DNA of 64,000 bases from positions 1,911,001-1,975,000 of the forward strand of contig JAZARR010000164.1 in the NCBI GenBank assembly GCA_037389465.1, read 5' to 3'. This document shows, piece by piece, positions 1-9,100 of this stretch (the first letter of the stretch is position 1; every line of letters starts with the position of its first letter). The translations under genes were made by a program, and so were the position numbers. The DNA is from Baylisascaris procyonis. Lineage: Eukaryota > Nematoda > Chromadorea > Rhabditida > Ascarididae. The notes under the pieces are model-generated. The model did no database searches. It saw only the letters and a program-made list of their open reading frames with translations, and had not been told where the DNA came from.

Positions 1-166
1 ATGCCCGGTACATACACCAGATGGTGCTCCATGTGGTCTCTTGAATCATGTCACTGCTAGTGTAAGAATCGTCACACACTATTCCAGTCTGAAACAGATG
101 CCTACACTTCTTGCCGAGCTTGGTGTTTTATCGCATTCGGCAGTCGCGTTGATGCCAACAGACGAG
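1..166 (+). CDS. rpoa-2: RPA2 exon (partial at window edge)
   Basis: The reading frame begins at base 2 and encodes the Pol I signature [16 protein letters not shown], ending ...ALMPTDE. The donor is GAG|GTGAGT at 166/167, after a complete codon. The ATG at position 1 is in another frame and is not a start. The exon continues left of the window. Confidence 0.93.
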
Positions 167-3100
167 GTGAGTAGAGCAATTTTGAGCAATGCGGGTTACC
201 TTTTCGCCTTCTGTCCCTCACCACAACCTTCCTCATCTGCCTCTCGACGAGGGTTTTCTGCTGCGATAGAAGCTTAAAGGGCATGATCACTGGGTGACAA
301 AGACTTGAAGAAAGGGCGGAACCTGTTGCCTATAAGAAAGCCGAGCTTTGGCTCATTATTGAAAGCTTCTTATTGCTTGTTTGACATTTTAATTAACAAC
401 GCAAATTTTACGTTTGCTTAGTATATGTAAGAATTTTGCATAAATTCAATATCGGTTAGTTGATGATGTTGCTGACTAGCACGGAATATCCAAAAACGAA
501 GGTAGTTTAGTAGTTTATCGATGCTTTCATATCTATTGCCATCGTCAAGAAAATATGTAAAACGTTCGAGGGAATGAGTATTTATATCTCGTTCACCAGT
601 TATAAGAACTTATATTGCTTTTGTTATTTTTAGCTGAGGCTGCAAATATGAAGCGGTAGATCGATGGATACTTGCCTAGGAAATTGGAAATCTGATGTTG
701 CAATCCGCATTCTATGTCAGTACTTCGCTTCTGATCGTTTCTTTAGCCAGGCTTGGCGAGTAGGAACATCTGTAGAATGTGAATATGCAAATTTTGTTTG
801 TGTTTGTTCACCTGGTTTAATTTTGTTTATAATGGCCTTCACATTATTCCTGCCTATCGTGCTTGCTCATTCCACCTCTGTATAATTTATAAGCTATATA
901 AAATTTAAAAAAAAATATGTTATAGCTAAACACTCTTATCTTGGTTTCACTCTTCACTTATGCAAAGTGCTCTCTGGGAGCGCATAAAGGCGTATATGGT
1001 ATGGGCAGTCGGCTGTTCATGGCATAAGTGAAACAAGTGTAACACTGAGCCTCGAGCATGTAATTCCTTCATTTTTTCCCGATGTTATAATGCATTTGCA
1101 GATTTATCCAGTATTATTGGATGGTCGTTTCGTGGGCTATGTTTCTCATTCGAAGGCCGCATACGTGGAGAAGCAATTGCGTGCAGTGAAGGTGGACAGA
1201 AATGACCGGCGTGTTCCGTATGTAAGCGAAATAGCGCTCGTGAGGCACTCACCGGACCCGGTTAATATACAGACCCAATATCCTGGACTGTGCATAATGA
1301 CTGATCCGGCGCGTATGATTCGACCGGTCAAGAATCTCGCTGCCAATGCAACAGAGTTCATAGGCATGCTTTCTAAACGCCTATTTCTTGCATTTTTAGC
1401 TATGCCTATCGCAGTCAGTTTACCATGTAATTTACCGCACATATAAATACATATGGTGTTTTCCAATTTGCGAACTTCAGAATACGTAGTGCTTCAAGTT
1501 CTTCAGAGCGGATGTAAAACCAACAACGAACTTTCTTCAAAGTCCGGACAATACGAACGGATGAATATCGAAGACGTTGATGCGCTGTGCAGGTAGTAAT
1601 TGGCGTGTGAAGATCGAAGGGGAACGATAGTTGCTACATTGAAGTACTTTGCTCAGGTCGAATGGGAGATACACTTCATGTAGGGATGGTCAAATCAAGT
1701 GGAGATTTACCTGTTCGGAGCTTTTGGATGACGTTTATTTTGAATGGGCTTGTAATTGGAGTGTTACTGTGTTTTTTTTGCTGAGAATTGATTTCCTTGT
1801 TAATATCGTCTGCCTCTTTTATATCTCAATATCCTTAAAATGTTTGATGAGTTGTGGTCATTTGCGCAGATCCTTCCGGTCATTTCTCGTTGCGATCGGA
1901 TTGAAAGCGCACAATTATTGTAAATAAAGTAATTATTGTTCCAGGCACGTTTGAGCAAGTCTATTTGTCGATATGCATTGATCCGGACGAGGCGGAACCT
2001 GGAGTAACGATGCACCAGGAGCTGCATCCGAGTTGCCTCTTCAGTTTTGCCGGAAATCTGATTCCCTTTCCGGATCACAACCAGTCGCCGCGGAATGTTT
2101 ATCAGTGCCAGATGGGTAAGCAGACGATGGGGACACCGATACACGCATGGATTCATCGAGCTGATAATAAGATGTATCGCTTGCAGGTATCTCATTTTGT
2201 GAAACATAACTAATGAATTGCCACCTCATGCAAGGAGGTTCTCTCATTGTTCATCGGAAAGTTGACAGCAAAAATTTTTTTTTCAGTTTCCGCAAAGTCC
2301 ATTATTGAAGCCTGAGGCGTACGATAAATACGAAATGGATGAATATCCATTGGGAACGAATGCGTGTGTTGCTGTTATTTCTTATACAGGTGAGGTTTTT
2401 ATGAAATGAAAGGTGTTATGCTTTTTTTCCTTCGCTCTTAAGATGATGCTTCAATATCAGTTCTCAGGTGATGGAAGGTCTTGTGAAGTACTGCATAGTT
2501 TATTTTTATTTAAGGGTCGAGTATTGGTGATTAGATCAGATGAATTTAATGAATAGACATGAGGAAAATGCTTATAAATTTTATTTGGATAATTGCATTT
2601 TTTCATAGAAAATAATGTAATTCTATATTGTCAAAGTACTTCTGTATTGTTTCTCGTTATAACTTCAAATAATAATGCAGTAGGTTTAATAGTAATGTTA
2701 AAGTGGCTTATTTAGCTCTAGTTGTGCAGTGGAAACGTTTTCTGAATGATGGTGTGTGTGTGCATGGGGGGAGGGGGGTACTAAGTGGTAAACTTGGATG
2801 GGAAAAGCCAGTTACTAGGACTTTGTTGAAATGGGATGCTGTCGATTGGAGTCTGCTTTAGGCTTATTTGAATTTAGCATGAGGAACTACAGATGGATGC
2901 CATTTCATAAATGATCCGAGCCAACGGAATGACACTACGTTCATATCTTAGCGATCGATTCAAATGAAAACAAGTTGAAATTGATCCTTTATTGAAGATC
3001 TTAGAAGTATTGGGTCATGGGCGAAGATAAATCTGGCTTTTGGATGTTTTGGTCGTTCGGCCAAGTGACGGGAGTGACTGAGGTCGTATCAAAATTCGAA

Positions 3101-6100
3101 ATTCCTCTAGTAACTTATGAGGGGTGCCTATAATTAAAGGGTTAAGTATTATTGCAAAAATGTCATAAACCTATGCACTTACACTATGAATTAGCTGATT
3201 ATTTTACTTGCAATGTATTTATTAAAGGTTACGACATGGAAGATGCGATGGTCATTAATAAAAGCTCATTCCAAAGAGGATTCGCTCATGGTACTGTGAT
3301 AAAGGTGGAAAGGTAAGGTGGCGCCTCTCATGGCTACTGTCATAGTGTTATTTCGCTTTTGTAATGGTTTCAGACTTGATAAAGGCTTTAAATTATGATA
3401 ATGCGATGTGAAATTTCATGCTATGTAGAAGTTAAAACCTGAAACCGGTTTTATTTCATCAACAAAATTTTCACGTTTAAGGCGGTCGTACCTAGACGCC
3501 TTCACATGCTAGGCAATTTTGAAGAGTGGACATTCCTAGGTGGATTATCTTCGTGCTGTTGAATTTCAGGTGCAGCATTCGGAGCGAATTAAAGTGATGT
3601 AATGAAAAAGAATGAGAACAACAGATCACAGACAACTTCAGAATAGAAACTCAAAAAGGTTGAATGATTTCAGGCGTTCAGCAACGGTACTAAATTTTGA
3701 TGAATAAGAATTTATAAAAAACTGAAAGATTGTTGTGCAGTTTTTGAGGGAATACTCATTGATTTTGATGGTCCAAATATGCAAATTGGAAAGACAGAAT
3801 TCTTTTTGTAATATTGCCAAAATGAAGGTTTAGATTCATCATAAGGTTTCTGTAATTCAAAATTAGATGGTGGAAAAACTTTCGCAATTCATATCAAATT
3901 TGTGCACCCCAAAATTATTTTGGTTATAAAGTGTTGAAGCGAATTCCTCGACGACTTTAGTGAAAACTTTGCAGAAAAAGCAATGCAGATGTTGGTTGTG
4001 TTCACTTCTAAACATTTTTTACTAATTCGTTTGAATGGATATCGATTAAAGTATAAGCTGTTATGATTATAGGTAACTAAAAGGCGCTAACATTTTCCCA
4101 GCAAAGAAATTTTTCATTTCCTGGAGAATTAGTGAACGCTGAAGATTTTCAAGTGCCGCTGATACCGGAACATAATCAATAACTGATAGCTATCACTGCC
4201 AACACAAAATTTTTTCTGGAGGTTCTTCACAGTCAATTTGAAAGCTGTCATACATAAATCCATCCTTCAATTTAAGGGTGAATCTGCAAGAAGGACGATC
4301 CACTAACTCCGATGTATTCATGAGTGATCCAACAAAGAAGACACCATCAATTGGTGAGGATGGTCTGCCGATACCGGGTCGTCTTTATATGGAAGGCGAT
4401 CCATATTACACAGTTCTCTCATTGGATACGGGTGTCTATAAAACGCATCATTTTAAATACGCCGAACCAGCTTATTGCGGGATCGTGCGCATTGTCGAGG
4501 AGGGAGGAATGACAAGAGGGAAATGCGTATGATTTGCTCATCTATCTGCATATTTGAAGGGTATTGGTAGCAGAAGATGTAAATCAAGCAATAAATATCT
4601 TATTTAACAGACGACAACCTGCTCGCTAATAGTAAATTGATAGGTGCACTGTGGGTGTATTAATAGGTGCACTGTGGGTGTATTAATTGTACTGCTGGAG
4701 AACAGCCTATTGCTTCGTAAGTGATACATTCATGATGGACGGCTGGGTGAAAACTTCATTCTTTCACTTCCAAGTTTCTCCATCTATCGTTCTCTTTATA
4801 CGACTGAAAGGCTGTCAGCTCTTTTGAATGATACAAACGCTTTCAGCTTTAAGACACTGCTTTATATTTGAAGTATTTTGCACATTGCTGGTCCCTGGGA
4901 GCAACTGGAATCAGATGAGTGGGGAGGGAAGAGGATTAAGGGGAGAAAGAAACGAAATGGGGTTCTTCTGACATTTAGTAAGCAGCTGCCTATATTGTAT
5001 TAAAATCGTTGAAAAGAACCGGCACATTCTTATGCACAATAAAAGTTTTTTTTTAAGTTTTTGTGAAATTATACTGAAAAGTATTATTTTATATTCCAGC
5101 ATGCTCTGATCCAATGGCGTATTCAACGTAATCCAATAATAGGGGATAAGTTTGCATCACGTCATGGACAAAAAGGAATAAACTCGTTTTTGTGGCCAGC
5201 TGAATCGATGCCGTTCTCCGAGAGTGGAATGATGCCTGATATCATTTTCAATCCACACGGTTTTCCATCTCGAATGACAATCGGTAAGTTAGTTGCTTTT
5301 CAGCAAAAAAATATTTCTTATATCTTTTTCAACAACTTTGCTTGGATGCTATCGGAATTTTTCTTTTTCTTTCAGTATTAGGTAGAAGCTTTTAAACTTT
5401 TACGTCTTTAATTGAGATTTATTTATGCATATTTTCAATTCTCAAAATTTGCATATGACTTGTGAATTTCAGATGACGATAGGGATGGAAGGTAGGGAGT
5501 TGCTGTGATGGAGGGCGTGTTTTAACGTTGAAGTTTAGATAACTTTACTTCTGCATCCTGTAAGCGCGTTTATTTCGTCGTTATCAATAAGTAATAGTTT
5601 AAATTGCTTTCTATATTGTCGCATTTTGGAGACATTCCTTAGCGCCTTCTATTTTTTACACTATGTTTACGTTCGTTTATTTATTGCATACTTAATTCTG
5701 ATTCTTTTCCTTAATTTTATTGATTGATCAATGATTATTTCTGTTATAAATTTTGGTTTTGTTATTACTGCATTAGGCGTTCATACTTAATGGATGATTC
5801 GCATGTGCGCAACTATGAAACAATTTTGTTTAAAAAAACGATTTGGTTGATGGTGTCATCACGTTGCGCATTAATAAATGTTGTGGCTCATTACCTCTCC
5901 CCCGCCTCCCTCCCATCTTGTTTTGTCCCCACTTCTCCTACCCCTCCCCCACCCCACCCCCCATTTCTTTCGTTCTACTGTACGCTCATTATTATGCATT
6001 AGCATTCGCAAAGATCCTTATTGCAACACCCTGTGGTCACTCACCGATGCCAACTTTTCACTTGATTAGTCAGCTTCCAAAGGAATCATCCGGACTGTCA

Positions 6101-9100
6101 TGCAACTTTTAAAGCGCATTTTGCAATTAACTACGTCCCAATAATTGCATAAGATCAGCATTTTCTTAAATATCTATGTAGGTGACTGGTCTGGTTGAAA
6201 TATAGATGCTTTATTGCATACGTTTTATTATTTGTTAACAGGTTGCTAAATTGGGTGGTTTGATGAATGAAATTTCAAAAACGCTTATCGTTTCATTTCT
6301 TCCGGTGTACTGTTTCATGAATTTATTGGTTTATTTTTGTAGTTATTTGTATTTAATTTGACTTTAATAGCGTGGTGATTTTATTTGCGTTTCATGGCCA
6401 ACAGAGGAAAGATTTGAGTTACTAATTTTTTGGTGATATAAAGCTTGTTGGGTTTAAGGTATGATGATAGAGAGTATGGCTGGTAAAGCAGCGGCTATGC
6501 ATGGCGCATATTATGACGCCTCTCCATTCGTATTCAAGTAAGCTTATCTTTGTTCTTCTCCGAAACAAAATTTCGAGGAATAGAGGATGAGTTGTTTGGA
6601 AGGAGATGCAACGAGGTGCTCGCCTAAGAGTTCCTTTCCTTTTTGATGCGTTCTCTTATGTCTTGAAAGCATCTGTGAAGTCAATAAAATGTGAGGAAAA
6701 TGTTTTTTGGCGACGACTTCTTCAGATATCGAGTATCCAAAACCTATCTCCATCCATGTCTTTAAGAATCTACTGTTCATCAGGGGTGATTGAGGAGCAA
6801 AAATTTGCTTTTTGACCTAAACTTGGTTTGCCATATTTCGATCGACGTTCCAACTGCGCTCCAATAATTTCAGCTTTTTAGCTTTTATGCCATTAGTTTT
6901 TAAATCCTATTTACTTTCATTTATTCTGTTACGTTCATGCGAATCAATTCGTAATTAGCATATGTTAAAAAAGGTTCTTGAGAGTTCTAATTCTTCAAAG
7001 ATAGGTTGGAAGGCAAGGAGGAAGGTAGGGGATGGCAAACTGTGAAGGAATGCGAAACAACCCGTTTTTTATTCGCTTTTATGATTGTGCTGAGCTATTT
7101 GTTCTTTCTTATGTTTTTGCTTTAAAGTGACGTTAGGAAGTGATATTTATACGTAACTTACGTTGATCAAGGCGGCGAAGAGTTCCTTGCGCCGGACATT
7201 CGTCTGATTACTAACAAACAAGTATCTAATAGTAATGGTTTACGGATATTCAGTTATGTATAGTAATATCAAAGGAACGTCTGAGTCATCCGATGGAAAG
7301 TAGGAAATTGAAACTGTTGACAGCGGATTACCCATCTATGCCACTCTATTAGGGCATACTATAGGGACGTCACTTGGCACGGCTACATGACATACGATTG
7401 CACCTAGCTTAGTCAGATTTCTGTACTGAGTTTCTTCAGATCGTAGATTTATTGCTAAATAAAATCGGTCAAGGCTGATGTACAGAACGAAATGTTTGTG
7501 GCAAAATGAGAAGGGACTTATTGCTCGAATTGGTTGTGCCAGCGGCCTATTTTTCTGTCTGCTTCGTTTTAAACTTTGAATGGGGCGATCCATCCCTTGA
7601 CCGTCAAGCACAAACCGTAAAAATCTTGCTGGCATCACTGTGGGTTGTTGTTTCCGCAACTTGACATTATAAAACGAGTCCTATCTAATTATTAAATCAC
7701 TTTTTGTATGGAATGTGGTAAAAAATTTTGAAGGACGAAGATGAGTGGTAGCAACAAATCGTCGTATGAAGTTGAGTGAACTGGAGTAAAGCTTAAGGAT
7801 CATGCGGGGGTGTTACTTTATGTGGCTGTGCACTTGATTTTCAAGGGGCTTTCAATTCAACCCGTGCATAGCTCTAGTATGCAATACTGCACCTCTTTGC
7901 GGCAGCAACTCTAATTAATCCGTGCACACGCGCAATGAGAAAACTTCATATTTGAAGGGGATTGCCAGATTTGTGATCTGGCAATCCCCTTCAAATATGA
8001 AGTTAAGCCTCATCTGATATGAGCTGTGCCGGAGCGCTCGCGCCGTCTGTGGGACTCGAACCCACGACCCTTAGATTAAAAGCCTGGTGCTCTACCGACT
8101 GATCTAAGAAGGCTGTAGTCGGACGCGGCTGCAAGTGTTGCTATATAAGTATATCGTCGATCAGACGAGTAATTTGACAAAATAAGTCGATTATTACATC
8201 AAACATGAAAACTAAAGCCAAGAGCATTAAGTAATGTTTAAATGAGTTGCTTATTTCCTGTTGTTGGAATTATTTAGCGAGAAGAAGACTGCGATCAATC
8301 ATTTTGGAAGACTTCTTACACTGGCTGGCTACAATTACTACGGTAATGAGACGATGTATTCGGGAGTGGATGGACGCGAGATGGAGGTTTCACATTTTGT
8401 GTTTTATTCTTCTTTGTCTTTGTTTACTTCAGAAGCCAAAATGTGCTATGAAGTCCGGATTGTTATATCCAAAGTTTAGTCCTCTATTTTCGTTACTCTA
8501 AAATACAGTTTAGAAGTAATATTGAATGATGACCGTATCGATGTATGCGGCCATATTGTGAGTTGCAAATGAAACAAGGGGTGAATCAAAGAAACAGCGG
8601 AGATGGGAGATTCCGACGTTCATACCCATCGAGGGGCTCTATCACTCGGCTAACATGTGCATCAGATGAGTGGTACCCACTTATTGGCTTAATTCAACAG
8701 TTTTATTGTTCTCCTGTTGTGGCCTTATAATAGTTCACTGCTGCTTCAGTGAAAATTATGGACGGTACCATTTTACAGTACTTTCCGTTTAATCCTCTTT
8801 TCGTCGCTCATTTATCCACTCGTTTCTCATTTTACGCTTCTCCGACTGCCTTTCTTGATCTTCGCGTTTCTTTTTTTGTGGATGAGCTGCAAAAATGTTG
8901 CGCCGTTCGTTCAATACACTCGGTTGCAACTCACCTTTGCCCCTCCCCTCAATATAAGTCCACTTTCGACTATGCATCTCTCCATCTTGTAAATCGAGAA
9001 AGCACTTATCTGTTTCGGAACTTGTAAGCCGGCTTTTACCATGTATTTATAACGTGTGTTACCTGTCTAGGTCATATTTTTGAACTTATTCACCATGCTC

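Larger units (their letters stand above)
6538..8277 (+). other. RPA2 intron 8 (1,740 bp), contains repeat and tRNA-like sequence
   Basis: This is the longest intron of the polymerase gene. Its first kilobase shows no convincing exon or element. An open - strand stretch at 7336-7659 matches nothing I recognise. Its 3' part carries the 29-bp inverted repeat and the tRNA-like sequence listed separately. The other introns over 300 bp (167-1101, 1364-1944, 2390-3227, 3313-4276, 4527-5099, 5284-6458, 8387-9358, 9557-10475, 10563-11360) hold only AT-rich sequence, a C-rich tract at about 5900-5975 and the 4640 duplication. Confidence 0.8.

Noticed and set aside
1..50. ATG at base 1 as a gene start
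   Set aside because: That frame closes within 17 codons. The correct frame starts at base 2 and is mid-gene, reading the conserved CPVHTPDG motif.
7336..7659. 107-codon - strand frame in RPA2 intron 8
   Set aside because: No domain, no splice borders, and it lies within an intron of a well-supported gene. It may be chance.
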